The position numbers were made by a program, and so were the translations under genes. From Streptomyces sp. V1I1 (GTDB lineage: Bacteria; Actinomycetota; Actinomycetes; Streptomycetales; Streptomycetaceae), in NCBI RefSeq assembly GCF_030817355.1, contig NZ_JAUSZH010000001.1, forward strand, positions 2,784,501 through 2,848,500: a stretch of DNA of 64,000 bases. Reading direction: 5' to 3'. The notes below the pieces were generated by a model. That model was given only the letters and a program-made list of their open reading frames with translations. It was not told the DNA's origin and did not search any database. This document shows, piece after piece, positions 1 to 9,106 of this stretch. Positions within the stretch are counted from its first letter, which is position 1. Each line of letters begins with the position of its first letter.

Positions 1-180
1 GCCCTGTCCCCCATAAATTCCATCGTCGCACCACCTGCAACCCGCGTACACCTGGTATACCGCAGCCAGTGAGGTCACTACAGCGTTTTGTCGACATGCC
101 CACAGAGAGATAAGTCAAACACGCCCGACCCCAACTCGCCCCACGCGGCACACAGTTCTCACCGGCAGCACATACGCACG
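1..180. other. No gene recognised; lower-GC segment beyond the tRNA
   Basis: No ORF with a credible ribosome site is visible on either strand. Composition is noticeably less GC-rich than the genes to the right, including an AT-rich patch near 60-120. It lies downstream of the tRNA 3' end, the usual side for integrative-element insertion. I see no repeated tRNA tail and no integrase, so this is only a compositional remark. Confidence 0.4.
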
Positions 181-217
181 AAGAGGGCCCGGATCCTCAA
201 AGGATCCGGGCCCTCTT
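181..217 (-). terminator. Terminator of the tRNA-fMet gene
   Basis: A perfect 17-bp inverted repeat (181-197 with 201-217) has a 3-nt loop. It starts 10 bp beyond the tRNA 3' end on the minus strand. It is a strong GC-rich hairpin with only a short T run, which is typical of streptomycete terminators. Confidence 0.85.
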
Positions 218-226
218 TCATTTCAG

Positions 227-300
227 TAGCGGGGACAGGATTTGAACCTGCGACCTCTGGGTTATGAGCCCAGCGAGCTACCGAGCTGCTCCACCCCGCG
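227..300 (-). tRNA. Initiator tRNA-fMet (CAT anticodon)
   Basis: The minus strand folds into a cloverleaf with anticodon loop CUCAUAA, so the anticodon is CAU. The anticodon stem ends in three consecutive G:C pairs next to the loop (GGG/CCC), and position 1 (C) faces U at position 72. Both traits mark initiator tRNA rather than elongator Met. The T-loop is GCAGG-UUCAAAU-CCUGU. The 3' CCA is not encoded: CUG follows the discriminator A. The gene lies 50 bp downstream of the UPF0182 gene on the same strand. A TANNNT-type -10 (TACGGT, plus 314-319) lies just upstream of the 5' end, so it probably has its own promoter. Confidence 0.95.
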
Positions 301-350
301 TCGTTGTGTTGCAACCGTACCACGACGCGGGATGGTGCCTGCTCAGCGGC

Positions 351-3251
351 CTATGGGGTGGTCTTCGGCGCGGGGTTGGACTGCGCCGCCGCGGCCCGCT
401 CCAGCGCGTCCTGCAAGGCAGTCTGCGCCCTGCCGTACGCCTCCCAGTCCGTCGGCTTCTTCTCCAGTGCGGCCTCGGCATCGTCGTACGCCTTCTGGGC
501 GTCCGCGATCGCAGCCTTCAGCGCCGCGTCACCGGTCGCCGGTGGTGGCTTGGTGGTGTCGCCCGGCGGTGGTGTCGTCGTCGGCGGCTGCTCCGCGCCG
601 TTCTGTTCGAAGACCGCGTTGAGCGCGTCCGTGAGGCTGTCCTTGAAGACCGGTTTGCCTCCGCCGTACGCGACGGCGACCTTCTTCAGCAGCGGATAGT
701 TCGCACTTCCGCCCCGTGCGTACACCGGCTCGATGTAGAGGAACCCGCCGTCGAGCGGCACCGTCAGCAGGTTTCCGTACTCGATGTCCGAGTCGGTGCC
801 TCTGAGGTCCCGGACGAAGGTCGCGACCTCCGGCACACCGTTGAGCTCACTCTGCACCTGTTGCGGTCCCTGGACCGTCTCGGTGACTCTCAACAGCCTT
901 ATCGTCCCGTACTTGTCGCTGTTGGCGTCGGCGTCGACCGCCATGAACGCACCCAGGTTGGGGCGTCCGGCCGGTGTGAACGTCGTCGTCAGCGAGAACT
1001 TCTGCGCCGTGTCCCCGGGCATTTTCAGGCTCAGGTAGTACGGCGGGACGGCGCTGGTGTCCTTGTTCGTCGGGTCGTCCGGCACCTGCCAGGCGTCACT
1101 GCCGCTGTAGAACTGCTCCGGCTCGGTGACGTGGTACCGGGTGAGCAGCTCGCGCTGCACCTTGAACATGTCCTGCGGGTACCGCAGATGGGCCTTGAGC
1201 TCCGGCGAGATCTTGTCCTTCGCCTTCACCGTGCCCGGGAACGCCTTCATCCAAGTCTTCAGCACCGGGTCCTTGGTGTCCCACTGATACAGGTTGACCG
1301 TGCCGTCGTACGCGTCGACGGTGGCCTTCACCGAGTTGCGGATGTAGTTGACCTGGTTCTGCTGGGCGACGACCGCGCGCTGATTGGTGGTCAGCGAATC
1401 GGCGGTGGTGTCCCCCAGCGTCGTACGAGAGGCGTAGGGGTAGCCGTTGGTCGTGGTGTACGCGTCGACGATCCACTGGATGCGGCCGTCGACGACCGCC
1501 GGGTAGGCGTCGCCGTCGATGGTCAGCCAGGGGGCGACGGCCTCGACGCGCTCCTTGGGCGTGCGGTTGTACAGAATCCGCGAGCCCTCGCCGACAGCTC
1601 CCGAGTAGAGGATCTGCGGCTCGCTGAAGGCGACGGCGTACGCCGCGCGGTTCAGCGGATTGGAGAGGTTGACCCCGCTCTTGCCCTTGTAACTGGTGGT
1701 CTCCTCGCCGTTCTTCTCGTAGTCGAGCTCCTTCTGCGGACCGCCGACGATGGAGTACTGCTCGGTCTTCTCGCCGTAGTAGATCCGCTGCTCGTACTTG
1801 CCGAGCTGGCCCCTGGTCGGCAGACCGGACTCGGTGAAGTCGGGCGAACCGACAGTGCCCTTGTCCGGGTCCGTGATGGTGTTTGTGCCCTTGGCCGCGA
1901 TCGCGCCATAGCCATGGGTGTACGTGAAGTGGTCATTGATCCAGTTGCGCTTCTGGATGCCCTTGATGTTGAGCTCGCGCAGACCGATGACCGTGTCCTG
2001 CGGCTTGCCGTCGGGGCCGTTGTACCGGTCGACGTCCAGAGTCGCGGGGAACTGGTAGTACTTGCGCTCCTGCTGGAGCTGCTGGAAGGCGGGCGAGACG
2101 ACGTTCGAGTCGACGAGGCGGTAGCTGGCCGCCGTCGGAGCCGCGGCACGCTGCTGGGCCTTCCGCTTGGGGTCGCCCTTGCCGGAGTAGTCCTCCGGCT
2201 TGGCGCTGTCGATGCCGTACGCGTGCCGCGTGGCCTCGATGTTCTTCTTGATGTACGGGCTTTCCTTGGCCTGCTCGTTCGGCTGGACCTGGAACTTCTG
2301 CACGATCGCCGGGTAGAGGCCGCCGATGAGGATCGCCGACAGGACCATCAGGCCGAAGCCGATCACCGGCAGCTGCCAGGTGCGGCGCCAGAGCGTCGCG
2401 AAGAAGAGCACGGCGCAGATGACGGCGATGCAGAAGAGGATCGTCTTCGCGGGAAGGTAGGCGTTGGCGTCGACGTACCGCAGGCCCGTCCAGTTGCCGG
2501 TCGCCTTGAAGTCGCTCGACTTCACCGCGAGGCCGTACCGGTCGAGCCAGTACGCCACGGCCTTGAGCGAGACGAAGACACCGAGCAGCACCGAGAGATG
2601 GCCGGTGGCCGCGCCGGTCGCCCGGGCACCGGGACTGGTGATGCGCAGTCCGCCGTACAGATAGTGCGTGAGGGCGGCGGCGATCAGCGAGAGCACGGCG
2701 GCCGCGAAGCCGAAGCCGAGCAGGAAGCGGTACCAGGGCAGGTCGAACGCGTAGAACGACACGTCCATCTGGAACTGCGGGTCCTTCTGGCCGAAGGAGA
2801 CGCCGTTGACCCACATCAGCCAGGTCCGCCACTGACCGGTGGCGGAGGCTCCGGCGATCAGCCCGACAAGAGCGGTGATCGCGAGGAGCACCCACTTCTT
2901 GTACGGGGCGATGCCCATCCGGTACCGGTCGAGGCTCTGCTGCTCCAGCGACATCGCGCTCAGCGGCGGGCGCAGCCGGTGCGCGAGCCAGATGTTCAGT
3001 CCGACAGCCGTGGCCATCAGCAGGCCGAAGACGGCGAACAGTCCGACCTTGGTCCACAGGGTGGTGGTGAAGACGGACGAGTAGTGAACCGAGCGGTACC
3101 AGAGCCAGTCCGTCCAGAACCCGGCGAACATGACGAACGCCATGGCCAGAACCGCCAGGACGCCCAGTGTCATAAGCAGGGTGCGGACACGCCGGGACGG
3201 CCGGCCCACTCTGATCCGTGGCCCGGTCGGGCCTCCGCCGCGGTCCGGCAT
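351..3251 (-). CDS. UPF0182 family membrane protein
   Basis: This protein of about 966 aa belongs to the UPF0182 (COG1615) family of large actinobacterial membrane proteins, whose biochemical role is unknown. The first third holds about seven hydrophobic segments (near residues 22-45, 65-88, 112-130, 168-190, 215-232, 258-278 and 290-310). A long, probably extracytoplasmic region follows, with conserved stretches such as [20 protein letters not shown]. The C-terminus is a Pro/Thr-rich linker and an Ala/Glu/Lys-rich helical tail. I chose the ATG giving [12 protein letters not shown], remembered as the usual start in streptomycetes. A GTG seven codons upstream (3272) is possible. It is divergent from PPA1309 and sits upstream of tRNA-fMet. 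Confidence 0.93.
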   Translation of the reverse strand: MPDRGGGPTGPRIRVGRPSRRVRTLLMTLGVLAVLAMAFVMFAGFWTDWLWYRSVHYSSVFTTTLWTKVGLFAVFGLLMATAVGLNIWLAHRLRPPLSAMSLEQQSLDRYRMGIAPYKKWVLLAITALVGLIAGASATGQWRTWLMWVNGVSFGQKDPQFQMDVSFYAFDLPWYRFLLGFGFAAAVLSLIAAALTHYLYGGLRITSPGARATGAATGHLSVLLGVFVSLKAVAYWLDRYGLAVKSSDFKATGNWTGLRYVDANAYLPAKTILFCIAVICAVLFFATLWRRTWQLPVIGFGLMVLSAILIGGLYPAIVQKFQVQPNEQAKESPYIKKNIEATRHAYGIDSAKPEDYSGKGDPKRKAQQRAAAPTAASYRLVDSNVVSPAFQQLQQERKYYQFPATLDVDRYNGPDGKPQDTVIGLRELNIKGIQKRNWINDHFTYTHGYGAIAAKGTNTITDPDKGTVGSPDFTESGLPTRGQLGKYEQRIYYGEKTEQYSIVGGPQKELDYEKNGEETTSYKGKSGVNLSNPLNRAAYAVAFSEPQILYSGAVGEGSRILYNRTPKERVEAVAPWLTIDGDAYPAVVDGRIQWIVDAYTTTNGYPYASRTTLGDTTADSLTTNQRAVVAQQNQVNYIRNSVKATVDAYDGTVNLYQWDTKDPVLKTWMKAFPGTVKAKDKISPELKAHLRYPQDMFKVQRELLTRYHVTEPEQFYSGSDAWQVPDDPTNKDTSAVPPYYLSLKMPGDTAQKFSLTTTFTPAGRPNLGAFMAVDADANSDKYGTIRLLRVTETVQGPQQVQSELNGVPEVATFVRDLRGTDSDIEYGNLLTVPLDGGFLYIEPVYARGGSANYPLLKKVAVAYGGGKPVFKDSLTDALNAVFEQNGAEQPPTTTPPPGDTTKPPPATGDAALKAAIADAQKAYDDAEAALEKKPTDWEAYGRAQTALQDALERAAAAQSNPAPKTTP

Positions 3252-3387
3252 CTGGAAAGCCAACGTGCGCACCTCGAAGTTCGCGGTCGTGTGAAACGGG
3301 CCCCGCGATCGTAGAGCCCACTACTGCAACTTACTGAGGCTTTACCTAGTTCCCGTCTTGGGGTCGGAAGGAGGCAGGATATTAGGC

Positions 3388-3972
3388 ATGTCCAACGTTT
3401 CCCCTTCCACCCCATCCGATCAGCCGCCTCCGGCGTCGGGCCCGATCGCCGCGAGCCCGCTGACCCGCGCAGTGCTCGAGATCGACGAGTACGCATCCGG
3501 GCTCGGCTGGGACCAGCCGGCCAGGCTCTTCGCGCTCGTCGACACCGGGCAACTGCGCTCCCAGGAGCCGGAGCTCGCGGCCCAGCTCGGCCTCGACGGC
3601 GATGAGGCGGCCGCGCCGCTGACCCCGATCGAGCAGGACGAGATCCCGGCCGGCACCCCGCTGGACGAGTTCCTGGCCACCATCGCCTGGCCGGACGCCG
3701 TGGCCGGCTGCGCGCTCACGGTGGAGCGCCAGATGCTCCCGCCGTCGGCGGAGGCCTCCGTCCCGGACGGCCTCGACGACAAGGCCCTGACCAAGTGGGT
3801 CGCCGCCCATCCGGACCGCCAGGAGGTCCGGATGACGGTGGCGGTCCTCCGAGACGGCGCCCGCGAGTCGGCGCTGCGCCTGCGCGAGAAGGACTCCCCG
3901 AAGGAGGTCCTGACGGGCTCGGCCCTGGTCCCGGGCCTCGCGGAGGCGCTTGCGGCGACGTTCGAGGCGTAG
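3388..3972 (+). CDS. PPA1309 family protein
   Basis: This soluble protein of 194 aa is recognisable as the actinobacterial PPA1309 family, which has no assigned function. The start MSNVSPSTPSD follows an AAGGAGG sequence at 3368-3374. That spacing is 13 nt, slightly long, but no better start is near. The N-terminus is Pro/Ser-rich. The body has conserved segments such as ASGLGWDQPARLFALVDT and VAGCALTVERQMLPPS. The gene is divergent from UPF0182, with about 135 bp between them for both promoters, and converges on the PDZ protease gene. No catalytic motif is evident. Confidence 0.88.
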   Translation: MSNVSPSTPSDQPPPASGPIAASPLTRAVLEIDEYASGLGWDQPARLFALVDTGQLRSQEPELAAQLGLDGDEAAAPLTPIEQDEIPAGTPLDEFLATIAWPDAVAGCALTVERQMLPPSAEASVPDGLDDKALTKWVAAHPDRQEVRMTVAVLRDGARESALRLREKDSPKEVLTGSALVPGLAEALAATFEA

Positions 3973-3992
3973 CCAGTCCTGACGGCACGAGG

Positions 3993-4034
3993 AAACCGCC
4001 GTACCGGGTCGGGAGGGACCCGGTACGGCGGTTT
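3993..4034. terminator. Bidirectional terminator after the PPA1309 gene
   Basis: A perfect 18-bp stem (3993-4010 with 4017-4034) has a 6-nt loop and begins AAACCGCC and ends GGCGGTTT. Flanking acggca/tgccgt can extend it. It lies just after the PPA1309 stop codon, in the convergent gap before the PDZ protease gene. Confidence 0.85.
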
Positions 4035-4102
4035 GCCGTGGGCGGCGCGGTGCGGGCGCCCGGCGCGGCGCAGCGGCGGGCGCGGGACGGCTGGGCGCGA
4101 GG

Positions 4103-4217
4103 CGCGCTCGGAGCAGAGCCGCGGGCCCCGCGCGGCCGACGGCCGAGCAGGCGCGGGGCGCGCTCGGAGCAGAGCCGCAGGCAGCGGCGCAGGCGACGGC
4201 CCAGCAGGCGCGGGGCG
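4103..4217. repeat. Imperfect direct repeat, two copies of about 57 bp
   Basis: Two adjacent copies (4103-4160 and 4159-4217) share GCTCGGAGCAGAGCCGC and GAGCAGGCGCGGGGCG-type blocks. They fill the 316-bp convergent gap between the PPA1309 terminator and the PDZ protease stop codon. No gene is visible there. This is probably slipped duplication of GC-rich spacer. Confidence 0.6.
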
Positions 4218-4288
4218 GCCTACAGGCGCCTCGCGGGGCGGAGGAGTACCGCCGGGCGGCGTCGCCGCGGAGCCCGCCGCCCCGGGCG

Positions 4289-5377
4289 TCAGCTCGCCGA
4301 GCAGCCCACCAGGTCCGCCGTGTCCCCCGACTTGATCTTCTCCAGCGACTTCGCCGCGTCGTCGATCGTCTTCACCTTCACCAGCGTCAGCCCGTCCGGA
4401 ATGTCCGACGCCGCCGTCGCGCAGTTCTCACTCGGCGTCAGGAAATACTTCGCGCCCGCATTGCGCGCCCCGACGAGCTTCATCTCGATCCCGCCGATCG
4501 GACCGACCTTCCCCTGGTCGTCGATCGTGCCGGTGCCCGCCACGAACTTCCCGCCCGTGAGGTCCCCCGGCGTCAGCTTGTCGACGATCCCGAGAGCGAA
4601 CATCAGGCCCGCGCTGGGACCCCCCACATCCGCCAGATTGATGTCGATCCCGAACGGGAACGTGTGGTCGGTCCCGGCATGGATGCCGACGATCGCCCGG
4701 TCGCCCTTGTCCGCCTTCACCGTGGTGATGCTGACCTTCTCGGTGCCCTTGGGCTCCTTGCCCGCCTTCTCAGCCGCTGCCGCCTCCTTCGCGGGGACGA
4801 TCGTGAAGACCACGTCCTCGCCGGGCTTGTGCTTCACGACCAACTTGGCCACGTCACCGGGCTCCTTCACCGCCGTGCCGTCGACGGCGCGGATGACGTC
4901 GCCCGCGTGCAGCCGGTTCTCCGAGGGCGAGTCCTTGAGGACCGTGGAGACCACGACCCGCGACTTCACCGGGATCTTCAGCTGCTTCAGCGCGGCGACC
5001 TTGGCGCTCTCCTGAGACTGGCTGAACTCCTCGGCGTTCTCCTGAGTCGACTGCTCCTCGGTCTTCCCGTCCGGGTAGAGCGTGTCGTGCGGCACCACCA
5101 CGTCGTCGTGGGCCAGCCAGCCGTACACCGCCTCGACGAGGTTCATCTTGTAGTCCGCGCCGGTAACCCTGACCGTCGTCATATTGAGATGGCCGGTCGT
5201 CGGGTATGTCTTGCGGCCGGAGATCTGCAGGACCGGTTCGCCACCAGCCGCGCCGAGCGTGTTGACCGTCGGTCCGGGCGACATCTCCGAGTACGGCACG
5301 GTGATGAACACCCCTGCGCAGAGAAGCGCGATGAAAGTCAGGGTGGAGGCGAGCATCGTCGCGGTGCGGCGTGGCAT
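4289..5377 (-). CDS. Membrane-anchored PDZ / Lon-like (S16) serine protease, YlbL family
   Basis: This 362-aa protein combines an N-terminal transmembrane anchor (residues about 7-27), a PDZ domain (about 140-215) and a C-terminal Lon-type S16 domain (about 240-350). The Lon Ser/Lys dyad is intact, with Ser in GGPSAGLMFALG and Lys in GPIGGIEMKLVGA. The family is thought to be a secreted, membrane-tethered protease acting on the outer face. Substrates are not known from this sequence. It is the last gene of a minus-strand run (SDR, moaE, 56-aa protein, protease) and is conserved near UPF0182 in Actinobacteria. Confidence 0.93.
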   Translation of the reverse strand: MPRRTATMLASTLTFIALLCAGVFITVPYSEMSPGPTVNTLGAAGGEPVLQISGRKTYPTTGHLNMTTVRVTGADYKMNLVEAVYGWLAHDDVVVPHDTLYPDGKTEEQSTQENAEEFSQSQESAKVAALKQLKIPVKSRVVVSTVLKDSPSENRLHAGDVIRAVDGTAVKEPGDVAKLVVKHKPGEDVVFTIVPAKEAAAAEKAGKEPKGTEKVSITTVKADKGDRAIVGIHAGTDHTFPFGIDINLADVGGPSAGLMFALGIVDKLTPGDLTGGKFVAGTGTIDDQGKVGPIGGIEMKLVGARNAGAKYFLTPSENCATAASDIPDGLTLVKVKTIDDAAKSLEKIKSGDTADLVGCSAS

Positions 5378-5478
5378 GGAACGACAGTACGGGACGGGTC
5401 TGTCAGACCACCGTCGGGGACGCTGCGTACGGGGCGACTTGGCAACTGCGTACGGTCGGCGGCGGGGTCACACCCGGG

Positions 5479-5649
5479 TCAAGCGGCGTCAGTACCGGAG
5501 TCGGTTTTCTCCATCGCGTCGCGGAACCGCGCATAACCGGCAAGCTCGGCGACATCCCCGGTCGTCCGGTTCCGTGAAGCCCAGCCTCCCCATATCGCAG
5601 CCCCGACGGCAGCGAAAAGCGGAATCAGCAACCAGGCGAGTGCTGCCAT
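5479..5649 (-). CDS. Small membrane-anchored protein, 56 aa
   Basis: This short gene encodes a single N-terminal hydrophobic segment (MAALAWLLIPLFAAVGAAIW) followed by a polar tail with GGWASRNRTTGDVAEL and YARFRDAMEK. It is supported by a strong ribosome site (AGGGAGG, 5 nt before the ATG), normal streptomycete codon bias, and position between moaE and the PDZ protease on the same strand. It resembles small conserved streptomycete proteins, but I cannot name a function. A role with the adjacent membrane protease is only a guess from position. Confidence 0.82.
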   Translation of the reverse strand: MAALAWLLIPLFAAVGAAIWGGWASRNRTTGDVAELAGYARFRDAMEKTDSGTDAA

Positions 5650-5799
5650 CGCGACCTCCCTACCCTGTGAGCGAACGAAACCGGATGATCAGCAGACTAG
5701 TCATCTGCCGGTTCAACGCTCAGGCCAGGGGGGCGGTTACGCAAATCGGGGCGCATGGGAGCCGACCGGGTTTCAACGGGCTCCGATCGGCCCACCGCC

Positions 5800-6261
5800 T
5801 CAGCAGGCGCCGACCCACTCTTCCGTGCCGTCGGAGAATTTCTGGTGCTTCCAGATGGGCACCTCGTGCTTGAGGTCGTCGATCAGCTTCCGGCATGCCT
5901 CGAAGGCCTCCCCGCGGTGGGGGCACGACACGGCGACGACGACCGCCAGATCGCCGACTGCCAAGTCACCCACACGGTGGACGGCGGCGAGCGCCCGAAC
6001 GGGGAATTCCGCCGTGACCTTCTCGGCGATACGGCGCATCTCCGCCTCGGCCGTGGGGTGGCAGGAGTACCCCAGCGTGTCGACATCGGCGCCGCCGTCG
6101 TGATTACGCACCGTGCCGACGAAGAGCGCGGTGCCTCCCGCCGCGTCGTCGCCGACGGCAGCGAAGACCTCGTCGACGGAGAGCGGGGTGTCACGGATCG
6201 CGAGCAGGCGGATGGGGTCGTTCGCCGCTTGCTCGCCGGGGTGGTCGTACCTGCTTGCCAT
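5800..6261 (-). CDS. moaE: Molybdopterin synthase catalytic subunit MoaE
   Basis: MoaE is the large subunit of molybdopterin synthase. It transfers sulfur from the thiocarboxylated MoaD C-terminus to precursor Z to form molybdopterin. The 153-aa product shows family hallmarks: ALFVGTVRNHDGG near the N-terminus, a central HRVGDL, CPHRGEAFEACR, and the active-site lysine segment VPIWKHQKF with C-terminal WVGAC. The start MASRYDHPGEQ is chosen because homology begins there. An ATG three codons upstream (6270) is also possible. moaD is not in the window. The sulfur-loading enzyme candidate MoeZ is 32 kb away. Confidence 0.93.
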   Translation of the reverse strand: MASRYDHPGEQAANDPIRLLAIRDTPLSVDEVFAAVGDDAAGGTALFVGTVRNHDGGADVDTLGYSCHPTAEAEMRRIAEKVTAEFPVRALAAVHRVGDLAVGDLAVVVAVSCPHRGEAFEACRKLIDDLKHEVPIWKHQKFSDGTEEWVGAC

Positions 6262-6340
6262 GCCGTCCATCGTGCCGTACGCCACTGACATCGCGGAATA
6301 GCCCATTCGCCCGGCCGGGAACACGCCTCCTTGGAGCCTC

Positions 6341-7468
6341 CTACAGACGCCGCCGCGCCTTGCGCGCCCGCCGCACCAGCGCGGCCGTACCGAGCAGCGC
6401 GACCGTCGCTCCCGCGGCACCCGCTGCGGTCGCGTCCTTGCGGCCGAGGCGGCGGCCGGCCACCGTGTGGCGGCCCTCCACCTCCTCCAGCAGCGCGGCG
6501 AGGACCTCCTCATTCGTCCACTGGGGACGCCATCCCGCGTCGTGGAGGCGGCTCACACTGACCACCCAGGGGTGCATGGTGTACGCCAGGTCCCCGGCCG
6601 GGGACGGGGTGAGGCCGATCCGGTGCAGCCGGGCCGCCGCGCCCAGGGCGATCGCCGAGGGCAGCTCCATCCGGCGGATGCCGCTGAGCTCCTCGACCTC
6701 CTCCTGCTCCAGCCAGCCGTCGCAGCCGACCGCCAGCTCGCCGTCCACCTTCTCCAGCGCGGCATACTCCAGTGCGCTCACCAGGTCCTCGACATGGCAG
6801 AACTGCCAGGTGGGACGGGATCCGGCGACCACAAGGAGCCGTGGTGACTCGAAGTAGCGGGTCAGCGCGGTGTCAGTACCGCCCACCAGGACGGCGGGCC
6901 TTACCACCGTGACGTTGAGCCCGGGGTGGGCGCGCGGCGCACGGCGGCTCAGGCGTTCGATCTCCAGCAGGTCGCCGACACCCGTGGCCTCGGCGGTGGC
7001 GCGCAGTTCCGCGTCCTCCGAGAGAGGGATGTCATTGTCCGGCAGCGCGCCGTACACCATCGCCGAGGTGCACAGGACGACCCGGTGGACACCGGCGGCC
7101 GCCGCGGCGGTCAGCACGGTCTGTGTACCGCGCACGTTGTACGCGGTACGGGCGGCGGAGTCGGTCTCAAGGTCGAGGTTGAGCGCCAGGTGTACCACCA
7201 CGTCCGCGCCGCGCAGTTTCTCGGCGATGGCCGGATCGCGCACGTCGAGAATGTGCCACTGCGCCTCGAAAACCTCGCCCCGGCGCTCGTCGATCGCGAT
7301 GACCTGCTTGATCTCCTCGGACGCGGCGAGACGCCGGGTGAGCAGGTCGCCGACGCCCGAGGCGGCACCGGTGACCGCGACGACGGGACCACGGCCGGCC
7401 GACCCGCGACCTGAGGTCTGGGTTGAGGGGTTTCGCGCTGCGCGAACCTGCGGATCTGGGGAACTCAC
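6341..7468 (-). CDS. NAD-dependent epimerase/dehydratase-like SDR protein
   Basis: This 375-aa extended short-chain dehydrogenase/reductase has an N-terminal Rossmann motif VAVTGAASGVGDLL (Gly-rich, NAD(P)-binding) and CTSAMVYGALPDN in the catalytic region. YGA replaces a clear YxxxK, so true epimerase activity is uncertain. A putative C-terminal hydrophobic helix (AAGAAGATVALLGTAALV) precedes a basic tail RRARKARRRL, suggesting membrane association. The GTG start has GGAG 8-9 nt upstream. It heads the minus-strand run with moaE, the 56-aa protein and the PDZ protease, and is divergent from the zinc-protease gene. Confidence 0.88.
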   Translation of the reverse strand: MSSPDPQVRAARNPSTQTSGRGSAGRGPVVAVTGAASGVGDLLTRRLAASEEIKQVIAIDERRGEVFEAQWHILDVRDPAIAEKLRGADVVVHLALNLDLETDSAARTAYNVRGTQTVLTAAAAAGVHRVVLCTSAMVYGALPDNDIPLSEDAELRATAEATGVGDLLEIERLSRRAPRAHPGLNVTVVRPAVLVGGTDTALTRYFESPRLLVVAGSRPTWQFCHVEDLVSALEYAALEKVDGELAVGCDGWLEQEEVEELSGIRRMELPSAIALGAAARLHRIGLTPSPAGDLAYTMHPWVVSVSRLHDAGWRPQWTNEEVLAALLEEVEGRHTVAGRRLGRKDATAAGAAGATVALLGTAALVRRARKARRRL

Positions 7469-7660
7469 CAGGCGTCTCCAGCGGTTGTCTTCAGTACGAA
7501 CGCGAATGACGCGTGCGCACCAGGTGGCGTCCATCCTGCCGCAGGCCAAGAGTCGGCGGAGCACCCGAGCCCATATGCGGCCCGGATGTCTACGCTGGGT
7601 GGTGTTGTCGGGCATTCGCCGTCGGCAGGAAGCCGGCGGCCCTACGAGCCGAGGAACCCC

Positions 7661-9106
7661 GTGAGTGACACCCCATTCGGATTCGGCCTTCCGCCGGAGG
7701 AGCCGGAGAACGGCGACGAGGGCAAGAAGAAGGATCCCGCCGGAGGTGGACAGGGCTCCGGCGGGCCGTCCCCGGCAAATCCTTTCGGTTTCGGGGAAGG
7801 CGCGGACAATCCGTTCGCCGCGATGTTCGGCTCCCTGAACCCCAATGACCTGGGCGCGGCGTTCCAGCAGCTCGGCCAGATGCTCAGCTACGAGGGCGGT
7901 CCCGTGAACTGGGACATGGCCAAGCAGATCGCGCGCCAGACGGTCTCGCAGGGCACACAGGACGGCACCAAGGACGAGAGCGTGGGCCCGGCCGAGCGGA
8001 CCGCGGTCGAGGAGGCCGTGCGCCTCGCCGATCTGTGGCTGGACAGCGTGACGTCCCTGCCCTCCGGGGCGAGCACCGCCGTGGCGTGGAGCCGCGCGGA
8101 GTGGGTCGAGGCGACGCTGCCCGCGTGGCAGCAGCTTGTCGATCCGGTCGCCGAGCGCGTCGGCCTGGCCATGGGCGATGTGCTGCCGGAGGAGATGCAG
8201 GCCATGGCGGGCCCGCTGATCGGCATGATGCGCTCCATGGGCGGCGCGATGTTCGGCCAGCAGATCGGGCAGGCCGTGGGTGTGCTGGCGGGCGAGGTGG
8301 TCGGCTCGACCGACATCGGCCTGCCGCTCGGCCCGGCCGGCAAGGCCGCGCTGCTGCCGCTGAACATCGAGACGTTCGGCAAGGACCTCGGCGTGCCGAA
8401 GGAGGAGGTGCGGTTGTATCTCGCCCTGCGCGAGGCCGCCCACCAGCGGCTCTTCGCCCATGTGCCGTGGCTGCGGTCGCATCTGTTCGGCGCGGTCGAG
8501 GCGTACGCCCGCGGGATCAAGGTCGACACGACCAAGCTGGAGGACGTGGTCGGCCAGTTCGACCCCACACACCCCGAGCAGCTGCAGGAGGCCCTCCAGC
8601 AGGGCATGTTCCAGCCGGAGGACACCGCGGAGCAGAAGGCGTCGCTGGCCCGTCTGGAGACCGCGCTCGCTCTGGTGGAGGGCTGGGTGGACGCGGTGGT
8701 GCACGAGGCCGCGTCGAGGCGGCTGGCCTCGGCGGACGCCCTGCGCGAAACGCTGCGCAGGCGCCGCGCTTCCGGCGGTCCCGCCGAGCAGACCTTCGCG
8801 ACCCTGATCGGCCTTCAGTTGCGTCCGCGCCGGCTGCGGGACGCCTCCAGGCTGTGGGCCTCGCTCACCGACGCGCGGGGTGTGGACGGGCGTGACGGCC
8901 TGTGGGAGCACCCGGACATGCTGCCGACGGCCACCGATCTGGACGACCCGGACGGCTTTGTCCACCGTGAGCAGCTCGACTTCTCGGAGCTGGACAAGAT
9001 GCTCGGCGAGGCGGCAGGCGGCGGGAAGCCGAAGCTCGACAAGGACACGGACCTCGGCAAGGACGACCAGGGCGACAAGGACGACAAGGACGACAAGGAG
9101 CAGTGA
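7661..9106 (+). CDS. Zinc-dependent metalloprotease-like protein (DUF2342 / zincin_2)
   Basis: This 481-aa protein matches the actinobacterial DUF2342 family. The Gly/Pro-rich N-terminus precedes a conserved core with MGGAMFGQQIGQAVGVLAGE, GSTDIGLPL and REAAHQRLFAHVPWL. The last carries the histidine pattern read as a divergent metal site. Enzymatic activity is not established. The C-terminus is a charged Lys/Asp repeat (KDDKDDKEQ). The GTG start follows GAGGAA by 5 nt and begins VSDTPFGFG. Its stop overlaps the GTG of the Nudix gene, so the two are translationally coupled. Confidence 0.88.
   Translation: MSDTPFGFGLPPEEPENGDEGKKKDPAGGGQGSGGPSPANPFGFGEGADNPFAAMFGSLNPNDLGAAFQQLGQMLSYEGGPVNWDMAKQIARQTVSQGTQDGTKDESVGPAERTAVEEAVRLADLWLDSVTSLPSGASTAVAWSRAEWVEATLPAWQQLVDPVAERVGLAMGDVLPEEMQAMAGPLIGMMRSMGGAMFGQQIGQAVGVLAGEVVGSTDIGLPLGPAGKAALLPLNIETFGKDLGVPKEEVRLYLALREAAHQRLFAHVPWLRSHLFGAVEAYARGIKVDTTKLEDVVGQFDPTHPEQLQEALQQGMFQPEDTAEQKASLARLETALALVEGWVDAVVHEAASRRLASADALRETLRRRRASGGPAEQTFATLIGLQLRPRRLRDASRLWASLTDARGVDGRDGLWEHPDMLPTATDLDDPDGFVHREQLDFSELDKMLGEAAGGGKPKLDKDTDLGKDDQGDKDDKDDKEQ

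Noticed and set aside
1..226. Integrated element or attachment site at the tRNA
   Set aside because: No integrase, no repeated tRNA tail and no phage-like gene in view; composition alone is not enough.
264..3314. Long plus-strand ORF of about 1016 codons opposite UPF0182
   Set aside because: It is the antisense of a well-supported membrane protein gene, Arg/Val-rich, lacks a ribosome site and resembles no family. High-GC codon bias leaves antisense frames open.
7469..8965. N-terminal extension of the SDR frame beyond GTG 7468
   Set aside because: The frame stays open antisense to the zinc-protease gene, but homology and the ribosome site place the start at 7468.
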